64,000 nt of DNA from Nocardia sienata NBRC 100364 (GCF_001613205.1 NZ_BDBX01000010.1:1-64000), one strand, 5' to 3'; counted from the first letter of the stretch, positions 1-9,673 are shown. Made by a program: numbers and translations. Notes: generated from the sequence alone by a model not told the origin.

Positions 1-1373
1 TGAGCGAGACCGACGACGATATCGCCACGCACACCGATCCGCTGTCCGCCCCGATGACGATCGGGGTGGAGGCCTACCTCAGCCCCGAGTATGTGAAGGC
101 CGAACGCGACAAACTGTGGCGCAAGGTGTGGCAGCAGGTGGGGCGGGTCGAGGAGATCCCGAAGGTCGGTGACTATCTGACCTACGAGATCCTCGACGAT
201 TCGATCATCGTCGTGCGCACCGCGCAGGACACGATCCGCGCCTACCACAATGTGTGCGCACACCGCGGCCGCCGCCTGGTGGACACCCCGGCGGGGGAGC
301 GCAATGCCAAGGGGCGCAGGAAGCAGTTCGTCTGCGGTTTCCACGGCTGGCGCTACGACCTCGAGGGCCGCAACACCTTCGTCCCCGAACGCGAGGACTG
401 GCCGTGCGGCCTGACCGAACGTAACGACGGACTGGTCGACGTGCGCGTCGATACCTGGGGCGGCTGGGTCTGGATCAACCTGGATCCGAACCCGTCGGAA
501 ACGCTGCTGGAGTATCTGGAACCGGCCGCGACCCTGCTCGATCCGTTCCAGCTGCAGAACATGCGGTACCGGTGGCGGCGCTGGCTGGTGTTCGACTGCA
601 ACTGGAAGGTCGCGCTGGAGGCCTTCATGGAGACCTACCACGTGCCCTACACCCATCCGGAGTTCATGAATTTCGGCATGTTCCTGGGCTGGGCGCGGGC
701 GCAGGGCAAGCACAGCAATATCGGATACGACGCGCCGAAGGGGATGGAGGAAAGCCAGGGCAAGATCCGCCTCGGCCACGGCCCCGACGCCCGGAAATCC
801 ACCATCGAACTGCAGAACTTCACCTGGGAGAACGCCAATACCAACACCACCTGGACCATGGTGGAAGCGGCGCGGCGGCTCACCGACGAACTGCCCGAGG
901 GCACCCCGGCGCCGGAGGTGATGGCGCACTGGCTGGCCTCGGCCCGCGCCGATGACGAGAAGCGCGGTGTCGTCTGGCCCACCGTCACCCCGGCCGATGT
1001 CGCGGCCGCCGGGACCGCGTGGCAGATCTTCCCGAACTTCCAGATCGGGCACGCGGTGAACAATATGCTCTGCTACAGCGCGCGCCCCTACGGCTACGAC
1101 CCCGACAAATGCGTTTTCGAGGCCGCGGTCTACGAACTGTTCCCCGAAGGCGAGGCGCCGCAGACGGAGTGGATCCACACTCCGCAGGATGATCCGGCCT
1201 GGCGGACCGTGCTGCCGCAGGACTTCGACAATATGGCCGCGGTCCAGCAGGGCATGAAGACCCTCGGTTTCTCCGGCCCCAAACCCAATCCGTATCGCGA
1301 GCGCAGTGTCGTGAACCTGCACCACAACCTGGCGAAATACCTGGGCACCGGCGCACCCCGTGACCTCACCTGA
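1..1373 (+). CDS. Rieske [2Fe-2S] ring-hydroxylating oxygenase, large subunit (5' partial by one base)
   Basis: Oxygenase component that would hydroxylate a ring or other hydrocarbon using O2 and electrons from a separate reductase. The Rieske ligands are visible as CAHRGR near residue 86 and CGFHGW about 25 residues later (C-x-H...C-x2-H). A helical catalytic region follows, with YHVPYTHPE as the likely mononuclear-iron histidine segment. The frame is open to the left edge: base 1-2 is 'tg', so the start codon is probably NTG with its first base outside the window. An internal ATG at 54 would remove 18 residues. The gene leads a co-directional run of catabolic genes, and no ferredoxin or reductase lies next to it. 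The substrate is unknown. Confidence 0.85.
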   Translation, partial: SETDDDIATHTDPLSAPMTIGVEAYLSPEYVKAERDKLWRKVWQQVGRVEEIPKVGDYLTYEILDDSIIVVRTAQDTIRAYHNVCAHRGRRLVDTPAGERNAKGRRKQFVCGFHGWRYDLEGRNTFVPEREDWPCGLTERNDGLVDVRVDTWGGWVWINLDPNPSETLLEYLEPAATLLDPFQLQNMRYRWRRWLVFDCNWKVALEAFMETYHVPYTHPEFMNFGMFLGWARAQGKHSNIGYDAPKGMEESQGKIRLGHGPDARKSTIELQNFTWENANTNTTWTMVEAARRLTDELPEGTPAPEVMAHWLASARADDEKRGVVWPTVTPADVAAAGTAWQIFPNFQIGHAVNNMLCYSARPYGYDPDKCVFEAAVYELFPEGEAPQTEWIHTPQDDPAWRTVLPQDFDNMAAVQQGMKTLGFSGPKPNPYRERSVVNLHHNLAKYLGTGAPRDLT

Positions 1374-1413
1374 TCCGGTCTCACCGGCCCGATACACGCA
1401 TCGAGGATTTCGA

Positions 1414-3237
1414 ATGAACAACTGCGCACCCACGCAGACCCCCGAGGTCGACCACGCCGCGCTGCGGGCCAAGTATCTGGCCGAACGCGATAAGCGGCTG
1501 CGGCCGGAGGGCCAGCAGCAGTACGTGATGACCGAGGACGGGTTCACCGACTTCTTCGAAGGCGACCCCTACACCCCGGTCGCCCCGCGGGAACCCTTCT
1601 CGGAGGACATCGATGTCGCGGTGCTCGGCGCCGGCTGGGCCGGGCTCACCGCGGGCGCGCGGCTGACCCAGGCCGGGGTGGAAGACTTCCGGATCATCGA
1701 ACTCGCCGGTGATTTCGGCGGTGCCTGGTACTGGAACCGGTATCCGGGCATCCAATGTGATTCCGACGCCTACTGCTATCTTCCGTTGCTGGAGGAAACC
1801 GGGTACATCCCGACCCAGAAATACGCCTACGGCGACGAATGTTTCGAGCACGCGCAGCGAATCGGAAAACACTTCGGGCTGTACGAGAAGGCGATCTTCT
1901 CCACCCTGGTGAAGTCCATGGAATGGGACGAAGCCATCGGCCGGTGGCGGATCGGGACCAACCGGGACGACGATATCCGCGCCCGGTTCGTGGTGATGGC
2001 GCAGGGACCGTTCAACAAGCCGAAACTGCCGGGCATTGCGGGCCTCACCGATTTCACCGGCCATATGTTCCATTCCGCCCGCTGGGACTACTCCTACACC
2101 GGCGGCGATATGCGCGGCGGGCTCACCGGCCTCGAGGACAAGAAGGTCGCGGTGATCGGCACCGGGGCCAGCGGGATCCAGGTCATCCCGCATATCGCCC
2201 GGTCGGCCGAGCACCTCTACGTCTTCCAGCGCACACCGTCCTACATCAACGAGCGCGGTAACGTCCCCACCGATCCGGAATGGGTGAAATCGCTGCAGCC
2301 GGGCTGGCAGTCGCAGCGCCGCCGCAATTTCCACACCGCCGCCTTCGAGGCGTTCGCACCCGGCCAGCCGGACCTGGTGTGTGACGGCTGGACCGAGGTC
2401 AGCCGTAATGTGCAGTCCTATCTCGACGAGAACAACCTCTGGGCGGAGGTGACACCGGAGAAATTCGTCGAGATCCGGGAGATCCAGGATTACCGCGCGA
2501 TGGAACGGGTCCGGCAGCGGGTCGACGAGATCGTCGTGGACCCCGCGACCGCCGCGGCGCTCAAACCGTATTACCGGTTCCTGTGCAAGCGACCGTGTTT
2601 CAACGACGAATACCTGCCCACCTTCAATCGCGACAACGTCACCCTGATCGATGTCTCGGCCACCAAGGGCGTCGAACGCATCACCGCGAAGGGGATCATC
2701 GCCGCCGGTGTGGAACACGAGGTCGACTGCATCGTCTTCGCCAGCGGTTTCGAGATCACCACCGAACTCGATCGGCGCTACGGTATCCATCCCTTCGCCG
2801 GTCGTGACGGGCGCTCGCTCTACGACCACTGGTCGACGGGCTACCGGACCCTGCACGGGCTCACCAGCGACGGTTTCCCGAATATCTTCTTCACCGGGTT
2901 CATCCAGGGCGGTGTGACCGCCAGCACCACCGATATGTTCGATCAGCAGGCCACCCATGCCGCCTACATCATCGGCGAGGCGCTGAACCGGGGTGCCCGG
3001 ACAGTGGAACCGACCCCCGAGGCCGTGGCCCGCTGGTGCGCCACCATTCGGGAAACCGCCGTGGACAACAGCAATTTCCAGCGCGAATGCACCCCGGGCT
3101 ACTACAACAACGAAGGCGAACAGAGCATCCGCTCCCATCTCGGCGAACCGTACTGGCCGGGTTTCTACGCCCTCGAGGACATTCTGCAGAGCTGGCGCGA
3201 AACCGGCCGGCTGGAGGGTCTGGCGCTCGGTCGATGA
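1414..3237 (+). CDS. Type I Baeyer-Villiger monooxygenase (flavin- and NADPH-dependent)
   Basis: Inserts an oxygen atom next to a ketone carbonyl to give an ester or lactone. The protein has 607 residues. A first Rossmann motif GAGWAGL lies near residue 72, the family fingerprint FTGHMFHSARW (F-x-G-x3-H-x3-W) near 214, and a second dinucleotide motif GTGASG near 249. The later KRPCFNDEYL segment is typical of cyclohexanone-monooxygenase-like enzymes. I chose ATG 1414, preceded by GAGGA, over an upstream ATG at 1360 that would overlap the oxygenase gene. The stop overlaps an ATG of the next frame, so the gene is probably cotranscribed with the SDR. Substrate could be a cyclic, aromatic or terpenoid ketone. 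Confidence 0.88.
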   Translation: MNNCAPTQTPEVDHAALRAKYLAERDKRLRPEGQQQYVMTEDGFTDFFEGDPYTPVAPREPFSEDIDVAVLGAGWAGLTAGARLTQAGVEDFRIIELAGDFGGAWYWNRYPGIQCDSDAYCYLPLLEETGYIPTQKYAYGDECFEHAQRIGKHFGLYEKAIFSTLVKSMEWDEAIGRWRIGTNRDDDIRARFVVMAQGPFNKPKLPGIAGLTDFTGHMFHSARWDYSYTGGDMRGGLTGLEDKKVAVIGTGASGIQVIPHIARSAEHLYVFQRTPSYINERGNVPTDPEWVKSLQPGWQSQRRRNFHTAAFEAFAPGQPDLVCDGWTEVSRNVQSYLDENNLWAEVTPEKFVEIREIQDYRAMERVRQRVDEIVVDPATAAALKPYYRFLCKRPCFNDEYLPTFNRDNVTLIDVSATKGVERITAKGIIAAGVEHEVDCIVFASGFEITTELDRRYGIHPFAGRDGRSLYDHWSTGYRTLHGLTSDGFPNIFFTGFIQGGVTASTTDMFDQQATHAAYIIGEALNRGARTVEPTPEAVARWCATIRETAVDNSNFQRECTPGYYNNEGEQSIRSHLGEPYWPGFYALEDILQSWRETGRLEGLALGR

Positions 3238-3266
3238 CAGGCGGCGGCGAAGAGCGGGGAGAAGCG

Positions 3267-4181
3267 GTGTCGGAGATGCGGTTCGACGGACGGGTCGTGG
3301 TGATCACCGGGGCGGGACGCGGTCTGGGCCGGGCTTATGCCCTGTTGCTGGCCGCCCGGGGCGCCCGGGTCGTGGTGAACGATGTGGGCGGCGGTATTGC
3401 GGGCGGGGACAGCGATATCGGGGTCGCGGGTGCGGTGGCCGAGGAGATCGTCGCCGCCGGTGGACAGGCGGTGGCCAATGCCGATTCGGTGGCCACGCCG
3501 GTCGGTGGCCGAGCGATCGTGGACACCGCGCTCGAGACCTACGGCCGGATCGATGTAGTCGTGCACAACGCGGGCAATGTGCGCTATGCGCCCCTCGCCG
3601 AAATGAGTTACGAGGATTTCGATTCCGTACTCGACGTGCACCTGCGCGGGGCGTTCCATGTGGTGCGCGCGGCCTTTCCGGTGATGCGGGAGGCCGGGTA
3701 CGGTCGGGTCGTACTGACCTCGTCCATCGGTGGGCTGTACGGCAATCGGAACGTCGCCAATTATGCCGTCGCCAAAGCAGGCCTGATCGGGCTGTCCAAT
3801 GTGGTGGCGCTCGAGGGCGCCGAATGCGGTGTGAAATCCAATGTGATCGTGCCCGCGGCGGTCACCAGGCTCGCCGACGGCCTGGACACGTCGAAATATC
3901 CGCCGATGGAACCGGAGTTGGTGGCCCCCGCGGTGGGCTGGCTGGCCCACGAATCGTGTTCGGTCAGTGGCGAAATGCTGGTGGCGCTGGCGGGCCGGGT
4001 GGCGCGGGCCTATATCGCGGAGACACCGGGTGTCTACCAACCGGAATGGAGTATCGAGGACGTCGGGGCCCGCATCCAGGAAATACGCGACACGGCGGAG
4101 TCGTGGCTGCTGCCGGTCGTTCCCTCGGCCCACAGCGACCATATCGGCCGGAGTTTCGCAATGGCCATGGGAGGAAAGTGA
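3267..4181 (+). CDS. Short-chain dehydrogenase/reductase, MFE-2-like
   Basis: NAD(P)-dependent alcohol or hydroxyacyl oxidoreductase. The cofactor motif TGAGRGLG is near the N-terminus, followed by VVVNDVGGG as in multifunctional beta-oxidation dehydrogenases. VHNAG and a catalytic TSS...YAVAK (Ser-Tyr-Lys) set follow. At 304 residues it is longer than a minimal SDR, because of a C-terminal extension. GTG 3267 is preferred because GGGGAGAAG lies directly upstream. An ATG at 3234 overlapping the BVMO stop is an alternative. It probably acts in the same pathway, oxidising the alcohol released from the Baeyer-Villiger ester or a hydroxyacyl intermediate. That role is inferred from position only. 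Confidence 0.85.
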   Translation: MSEMRFDGRVVVITGAGRGLGRAYALLLAARGARVVVNDVGGGIAGGDSDIGVAGAVAEEIVAAGGQAVANADSVATPVGGRAIVDTALETYGRIDVVVHNAGNVRYAPLAEMSYEDFDSVLDVHLRGAFHVVRAAFPVMREAGYGRVVLTSSIGGLYGNRNVANYAVAKAGLIGLSNVVALEGAECGVKSNVIVPAAVTRLADGLDTSKYPPMEPELVAPAVGWLAHESCSVSGEMLVALAGRVARAYIAETPGVYQPEWSIEDVGARIQEIRDTAESWLLPVVPSAHSDHIGRSFAMAMGGK

Positions 4182-4183
4182 GT

Positions 4184-5890
4184 ATGGCGGTCAAAGTCTA
4201 CGAACGGATTCTGGATCTCTTCGAGGCCGAGGGAATCAACACCATCTTCGGTATCCCGGACCCGAATTTCGTGCACCTGTTCCACCTCGCCGACGAACGG
4301 GGCTGGAACGTGGTGGCCCCGCACCACGAGGAATCCGCGGGATTCATGGCCGAGGCCGTCTCCCGGATGACCGGCCGGGCCGCCGTATGCATCGGCACCC
4401 TCGGTCCCGGTGTGGCCAATATGGCCGGCGCCATGATGTGCGCCAAGGTGGAGAACTCACCGGTGATCTTCCTGGGCGGTCAGCGCGCCCGGATCACCGA
4501 ACAGCGGGTCCGCCGCGGCCGGATCCAGTTCGTGAAACAGTCCGGCCTGTTCGAGCCCTCGGTGAAATACGCGGCCAGTATCGAATACGCCGACCAGACC
4601 GACGAGGTCATCCGCGAAGGTCTGCGCAAGGCGCTGTCCGGAACGCCCGGCCCGGTCTACATCGAATACCCCTCCCATGTGATCCAGGAGGAACTCGACG
4701 TCCCCCCGCCGCTGCCGCCGGAGCGCTACCGGCTGGTGGGCCAGACCGCGGGCCAGGACAAGGTGGACGCGGCCGCGGAACTCATCCGGCGGGCGCGGCA
4801 GCCGATCCTGCTGGTCGGGCACGGTGTGCACACCGCGCGGGCCGGCGCGGCGGTGAAGGCGCTGGCCGATCTCATGGCCTGTCCGGTCGTGCAGACCTCC
4901 GGTGGCACCTCGTTCATCGAGGGTCTCGAGGACCGCACCTTTCCCTACGGGTTCTCGCCCTCGGCGGTGGACGCGGTGGTGAAATCCGATCTGTGCCTGG
5001 CCATCGGTACCGAACTGGGCGAGCCGGTGCACTACGGGCGCGGCCGGCACTGGGTCGGGGGGGAGCAGAACCGTAAGTGGGTCCTGATCGAACAGGACCC
5101 CACCGCCATCGGCGTGAACCGGCCGATCGACGTACCGCTGGTCGGCGACCTGCGCGCGATCGTCCCGCAGCTCACCGCGGCCCTGAAGAACACCCCGCGC
5201 ACCGCGACGGCCGAACTCGCGCAGTGGATCGAACAGGATGCTGCCCGGCTCGCCGAGCTCGCCGAGAACGCGCCCACCGGTGGCACTCCGGTACATCCGG
5301 CCCGGTTGGTCGTGGAGGCCACCAAGGATTTCCCGGCCGACGGGATCCTGGTCCGCGACGGCGGCGCCACCACGATCTTCGGCTGGACCTACACCCAGTG
5401 CAAACCGCACGACGTGATCTGGAACCAGAACTTCGGCCATCTCGGCACCGGCCTGCCCTACGCGGTGGGCGCCTCGGTCGCCGACGGCGGGAAGCGTCCG
5501 GTGCTGATGATCACCGGCGATTCCTCGTTCCAGTTCCAGATCGCCGAACTGGAAACCGCGGCGAGGCTGAATCTGCCGCTGGTCTGTGTGGTCGCCGTGG
5601 ACTACGCCTGGGGCCTCGAGGTCGGCGTCTACAAGCGCACTTTCGGGCACGGATCCCGCGAGACCGCGGTGCACTGGAGCAAGGACACCCGGCTGGACAA
5701 GGTCGCCGAGGGGTTCGGTTGCTATGGCGAATACGTCGAATCCGACGCCGATATCGCGCCCGCCGTCAAACGCGCCTTCGCCAGCGGTAGACCCGGCGTC
5801 ATCCACGTGGCCGTGGACCCGAAGGCGAACTCCGAGGAAATGCCCAGCTACGAGGAGTTCCGCACCTGGTACGCGGAAGGGATGCAGTGA
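4184..5890 (+). CDS. Thiamine-diphosphate-dependent enzyme (acetolactate synthase / benzoylformate decarboxylase superfamily)
   Basis: ThDP enzyme of 568 residues with the usual Pyr, central and PP domains. The activating-Glu segment HHEESAGFMAE lies near residue 45. The diphosphate/metal motif starts GDSSFQFQIAELETAARLNL near residue 445. Two positions differ from the textbook GDG...NN motif: Ser follows GD, and the Asn pair is replaced by Val-Asp in VVAVDYAWG. GGAGGAAA sits just before ATG 4184, and a GTG at 4178 is also possible. It is packed between the SDR and the aldehyde dehydrogenase. It could decarboxylate a 2-oxoacid or cleave a C-C bond to give the aldehyde used by the next enzyme. 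The reaction is not certain. Confidence 0.8.
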   Translation: MAVKVYERILDLFEAEGINTIFGIPDPNFVHLFHLADERGWNVVAPHHEESAGFMAEAVSRMTGRAAVCIGTLGPGVANMAGAMMCAKVENSPVIFLGGQRARITEQRVRRGRIQFVKQSGLFEPSVKYAASIEYADQTDEVIREGLRKALSGTPGPVYIEYPSHVIQEELDVPPPLPPERYRLVGQTAGQDKVDAAAELIRRARQPILLVGHGVHTARAGAAVKALADLMACPVVQTSGGTSFIEGLEDRTFPYGFSPSAVDAVVKSDLCLAIGTELGEPVHYGRGRHWVGGEQNRKWVLIEQDPTAIGVNRPIDVPLVGDLRAIVPQLTAALKNTPRTATAELAQWIEQDAARLAELAENAPTGGTPVHPARLVVEATKDFPADGILVRDGGATTIFGWTYTQCKPHDVIWNQNFGHLGTGLPYAVGASVADGGKRPVLMITGDSSFQFQIAELETAARLNLPLVCVVAVDYAWGLEVGVYKRTFGHGSRETAVHWSKDTRLDKVAEGFGCYGEYVESDADIAPAVKRAFASGRPGVIHVAVDPKANSEEMPSYEEFRTWYAEGMQ

Positions 5891-7326
5891 TGCGCGATTA
5901 CCGGAAGTTCTATATCGACGGCCGCTGGGTCGACCCCGCGGGTGATCAGACCTTCGAGGTGATCAACCCCGCCACCGAGGAAGTCTGCGGGACCGTCGCG
6001 CTCGGCTCGGCCGCGGATGTGGACGCCGCCGTCGCCGCGGCCCGCGCCGCATTTCCCGGCTGGGCCGCGAGCACTGTCGGCGAGCGGCTGGATCTGTTCG
6101 GTGCCATCGGCGCGGAGTATCGGAAGCGCGCCGGTGATCTCGCGGCGGCGCTCACCGAGGAGATGGGCGCTCCATCGTGGCTGGCCAACGGATTCCAGGT
6201 CGACCTCGCCGCCGGACATCTACAGACCGCGACCGAGATACTGCGTAACTACCGCTTCGAGGAGCAACGCGGGGCGACCCTTCTCGTCAAGGAACCCATC
6301 GGTGTCTGCGGTCTCATCACCCCGTGGAACTGGCCGATGAACCAGATCGCGGTGAAGGTCTTCCCCGCCTTGGCCACCGGCTGCGCCATGGTGCTCAAGC
6401 CCTCCGAACGGTCCCCGTTCACCGGGCAGATCTTCGCCGAGGTGCTGGACGCGGCCGGGGTTCCGGCCGGTGTGTTCAACCTGGTGCAGGGCGACGGGAC
6501 GAGTGTGGGTGTCCCGCTGTCGTCGCATCCGGAGGTCGATATGGTCTCCTTCACCGGATCCACCCGCGCGGGGATAGATATCGCCCGCAACGCCGCGACC
6601 ACCGTGAAGCGGGTCACCCAGGAACTCGGCGGCAAGGGTCCCAACATCATCCTCGACGACGAGGATCTCGCCGGCAATGTGGGCCGGGGCGTCGCCGATA
6701 TGATGGGCAATTCCGGCCAGACCTGCAGCGCGCCGTCGCGGATGCTCGTACCCATCGCCCGGATGGCCGAGGCCGTGGCCGCCGCGCGGGCCGCCACCGA
6801 GGGCATCACCGTCGGCGACCCCACCGGCTCCGCCGCCGTCGGTCCGGTGGTCGCCGGATCGCAGTTCGACCGTGTCCAGGCACTGATCCAGAAGGGGATC
6901 GAGGAAGGCGCCACGGTCGTGGCCGGCGGCCCCGGCCGGCCGGACGGCCTGGACCGGGGCTTCTATGTCCGGCCCACGGTGTTCGCCGACGTCACCAACG
7001 ATATGACCATCGCTCGCGAAGAGATCTTCGGCCCGGTCCTGGTGATCATCGGCTACGAAGACATCGACGACGCGATCGATATCGCCAACGACACCGAATA
7101 CGGCCTTGCCGGATTCGTGGCGGGCCGCGATCTGCAGCGGGCGCGGGCCGTCGCCCGGCGGCTGCGAGCGGGGTCGATCGCCATCAACGGCGGTTTCGAC
7201 TTCGCCGCCCCGTTCGGCGGGTACAAGAAGAGCGGTAACGGGCGCGAATGGGGCGCTGCGGGTTTCGAGGAGTACCTGGAACTCAAGGGCATCCTCGGGT
7301 ACGCACCCGTTGCGGCCGGAGCATAG
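5890..7326 (+). CDS. Aldehyde dehydrogenase (NAD(P)+-dependent)
   Basis: Oxidises an aldehyde to the acid. The protein has 478 residues. It shows PWNWP, the catalytic-Glu motif ELGGKGP, the catalytic Cys in GQTCSAPSR and the C-terminal EEIFGPVL segment, all in the order expected for the family. ATG 5890 overlaps the ThDP stop by one base and has GGAAGGG upstream. GTG 5887 is an alternative. It closes the five-gene catabolic run, and a 158-bp gap follows. Specificity cannot be read from sequence. Confidence 0.9.
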   Translation: MRDYRKFYIDGRWVDPAGDQTFEVINPATEEVCGTVALGSAADVDAAVAAARAAFPGWAASTVGERLDLFGAIGAEYRKRAGDLAAALTEEMGAPSWLANGFQVDLAAGHLQTATEILRNYRFEEQRGATLLVKEPIGVCGLITPWNWPMNQIAVKVFPALATGCAMVLKPSERSPFTGQIFAEVLDAAGVPAGVFNLVQGDGTSVGVPLSSHPEVDMVSFTGSTRAGIDIARNAATTVKRVTQELGGKGPNIILDDEDLAGNVGRGVADMMGNSGQTCSAPSRMLVPIARMAEAVAAARAATEGITVGDPTGSAAVGPVVAGSQFDRVQALIQKGIEEGATVVAGGPGRPDGLDRGFYVRPTVFADVTNDMTIAREEIFGPVLVIIGYEDIDDAIDIANDTEYGLAGFVAGRDLQRARAVARRLRAGSIAINGGFDFAAPFGGYKKSGNGREWGAAGFEEYLELKGILGYAPVAAGA

Positions 7327-7484
7327 GCTGCCCACGCGATGTGCGCCATGGCCCTGCGCATCTCCGGCCGCGTCCCGAGTCCGGCCTCGCACCGTACCCG
7401 CGGTGCCACAGTGGGATCGACGCGCCGGAACTGCTTTTGCCGGCAACCGGTGCGGACCCGGCACCGCGAAGATTCGGAGCAGTG

Positions 7485-7880
7485 ATGAGTGAACTACCCT
7501 CCGGTTACCGGCAGCGCCCCGACTACCGCGTGGACCTGTTGGCCCGCACCAATTCGTTCACCGCGGCAGTCGGTGACCGGCAGCTGGCATCGAGCGACGC
7601 GTGCCTGCTGGTGGACGAACAGGATCACGGCCTGGTCGTGTATTTCCCGCCCGCCGCGGTGGACCTGACCCGGCTCGAGCCCGTCGACCTGCACACCGTA
7701 TGCCCGTACAAAGGCGAGGCGTCCTATTGGAATCTGCCCGGCGGCGATCGTCCCTGGATCGCCTGGACCTATCCGCAGCCGCACCCACCGGTCGCCCGGC
7801 TGGCCGGTTATATCGCGTTCGACCAGAGCGCCGTCACCGTGACGATCGGTGCCGGGCGTTATACGGGAGTCCGCTCGTGA
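7485..7880 (+). CDS. DUF427 domain protein
   Basis: A 131-residue single DUF427 (NTP_transf_9-labelled) domain, recognised by VCPYKGEASYWNL near residue 70 and the preceding YFPPAAVD segment. No biochemical role is established for the family. GGAGC lies just upstream of ATG 7485. The stop overlaps the GTG of the thioesterase gene (GTGA), so the two are probably translated together. This places it in acyl-CoA metabolism by association only. Confidence 0.8.
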   Translation: MSELPSGYRQRPDYRVDLLARTNSFTAAVGDRQLASSDACLLVDEQDHGLVVYFPPAAVDLTRLEPVDLHTVCPYKGEASYWNLPGGDRPWIAWTYPQPHPPVARLAGYIAFDQSAVTVTIGAGRYTGVRS

Positions 7881-8782
7881 GCGCGGATCCGGCCGGATCG
7901 GCCGGTGCGGACGTGCGGGAGTCGTCCATGGCGCGCATGATCGACATCTTCGATGTGCGAGCCGACCCCGCCGTCCCCGGGGGCTTCCGCGGCGACAGCG
8001 ATGGTGGCACCAGAAGGGTGGTGGACGGCAGCCAGATACTCGGGCAAAGCATCGTCGCCGCGGCCAGGACCCTGCCCGGCCGGACGGTGCGCACCGCGCA
8101 CGCGCTGTTCGTCTCGGCGGCCGACCCCGATGTGCCGCTCGAGTTCACCGTCACCCCGATCCGGGTGGGCCGGAGTTTCGCCGGCGCCACGGTCGGCGTG
8201 CGGCAGGGGGCGAAGATCCGGACCCACTGCACCGTTGCGCTGGACGCCCCGCAACCGGATCTGGTGCGGCGGGATACGCCCGACCGACCGTCGGTCGCCG
8301 GACCCGAAGCCGCCGGTCCGGAGAGGATTCTGGCGCTGCCGGGCCGTGAGGTGCGCATCCTCGACTGTGCCGATATCAACGACCCGGACGAGGTGGGCCC
8401 GCCCGTGATCGACGCGTGGCTGCGCTACGACGAGGTGCCCGCCGCCGACGAACTCCGTCGCGCGTTGCTCGCCCATTTCACCGGTCATCTCGGAATCTCC
8501 ACCGCGCTGCGGCCGCATCCCGGTCTGGGTACGGCGCAGGCCCATCACACCCTGTCGACCGCGCCCATGGGTATCGCGATCACCTTCCACGATCCGGTGC
8601 AATGGGACGACTGGTTGCGCTACCACCACGAAGCGACCTTCGTCGGTGCGGGCACGGCATATATCCGGGGTCAGATCAGCACCCGCACCGGAACACTCAT
8701 CGCGTCGTTCGCACAGGACGCGATGATCCGTGCGTTCGGCACCGGATCGGTAACCGAGATTCCCGGCGCGGCGCGGCTGTAG
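7877..8782 (+). CDS. Acyl-CoA thioesterase, TesB-like double hotdog
   Basis: Would hydrolyse acyl-CoA to free acid and CoA. The 301 residues contain two hotdog repeats. The N-terminal repeat has VDGSQILGQSIVAAART. The C-terminal repeat has DAWLRYDE, LDxST-like LSTAPMGIAITFHDP and the terminal FAQDAMIR, typical of TesB/acyl-CoA thioesterase II. GTG 7877 overlaps the DUF427 stop, and ATG 7928 is a possible shorter start. Its stop directly abuts the stop of the convergent GntR gene, leaving no room for a separate terminator. Confidence 0.82.
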   Translation: MSADPAGSAGADVRESSMARMIDIFDVRADPAVPGGFRGDSDGGTRRVVDGSQILGQSIVAAARTLPGRTVRTAHALFVSAADPDVPLEFTVTPIRVGRSFAGATVGVRQGAKIRTHCTVALDAPQPDLVRRDTPDRPSVAGPEAAGPERILALPGREVRILDCADINDPDEVGPPVIDAWLRYDEVPAADELRRALLAHFTGHLGISTALRPHPGLGTAQAHHTLSTAPMGIAITFHDPVQWDDWLRYHHEATFVGAGTAYIRGQISTRTGTLIASFAQDAMIRAFGTGSVTEIPGAARL

Positions 8783-9586
8783 TCAGCGCCGACCCGAACC
8801 GGACCGGATCGCCTGCTGGGCCGGCGTCGACGACGCGTTGACGATGCCGTCGTCGAACCGGGTCAGCAGCAGTGCCTGGGTGGCGGCCAGATGCGCGCAG
8901 GCCATGTGCTCGGCCGCCGACGCCTGCCCGGCGGCGATATCGTCGACGATCTTCTGGTGGGTACGCACCGAATCCCGGGCCTGCTCCGGTGACGGATATT
9001 CACCCCGGCCGGTCAGAGCTTCGGCCCAGGCCTCCTCCTGCGCCGACCACAGGGCGACCAGACTGCTCACCACGTAGCGCACCGTCGCGTTCGGGGTGAA
9101 GGACACCACGAGATCGTGGAATTCGCGGGCGGTCTGGGTGAAGGCCACCCCGTCTTCGATCAGCTCCGCGGATTTCTCGATATTCGCGGTGAGCGCCGGA
9201 ACCACCACCTCGAGCCGGTCCTCGCGGCGCGCGCATTCCGCGGCGCACATGGGTTCGAGCATCTGCAGGCCGGTGGCCAGATCCCGCAGCGTCACCCGGC
9301 CGCCCTGCAGGGCCAGCCCGAGATGGTAGGCGGCCGAGGTCTCGTCGGGCCGGTGGACTTCCGCGCCGCCGACATTTCCGCGCCGCACAGTGACCAGGCC
9401 CTCGGTTTCCAGGATGCGGATGGCCTCCCGGATCGAGGGATAGGAGACGCCGAACTCCTGGACCAGTTGATCCTGGGTCGGCAGCCGGTAGTCGTCGGTG
9501 CCGTTGAGGATCCGGGTCCGCAGTTCGTCCGCCACGGTTTGGGCCACCCGATGCTGGGTGACCCGTCCCCGCCGTGGGGCCGTCAC
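8783..9586 (-). CDS. GntR family transcriptional regulator (FCD/FadR-type)
   Basis: DNA-binding regulator of 267 residues. An N-terminal winged helix-turn-helix includes LPTQDQLVQEFGVSYPSIRE and the wing region LVTVRRGNVGGAEV. The C-terminal all-helical FCD ligand domain carries spaced His/Asp residues (REFHDLV, RTHQKIV, AEHMACAH) of the kind that bind a metal or carboxylate effector. It starts at GTG 9586 with no strong ribosome site. Its convergent position beside the thioesterase suggests it controls the adjacent catabolic run. No clear operator was found. Confidence 0.85.
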   Translation of the reverse strand: MTAPRRGRVTQHRVAQTVADELRTRILNGTDDYRLPTQDQLVQEFGVSYPSIREAIRILETEGLVTVRRGNVGGAEVHRPDETSAAYHLGLALQGGRVTLRDLATGLQMLEPMCAAECARREDRLEVVVPALTANIEKSAELIEDGVAFTQTAREFHDLVVSFTPNATVRYVVSSLVALWSAQEEAWAEALTGRGEYPSPEQARDSVRTHQKIVDDIAAGQASAAEHMACAHLAATQALLLTRFDDGIVNASSTPAQQAIRSGSGRR

Positions 9587-9673
9587 GAGGACCGCTGCCG
9601 GTCGCGAAGATGCACCATGAGCGCGAGTTTATCAGTGAACCTATGAGCTCTTTAAAGATTGCAATAGTTATAA

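Noticed and set aside
1381..3138. 585-residue open frame on the minus strand opposite the BVMO gene
   Set aside because: It mirrors the coding strand in a high-GC gene. Its composition is biased and it shows no family motif.
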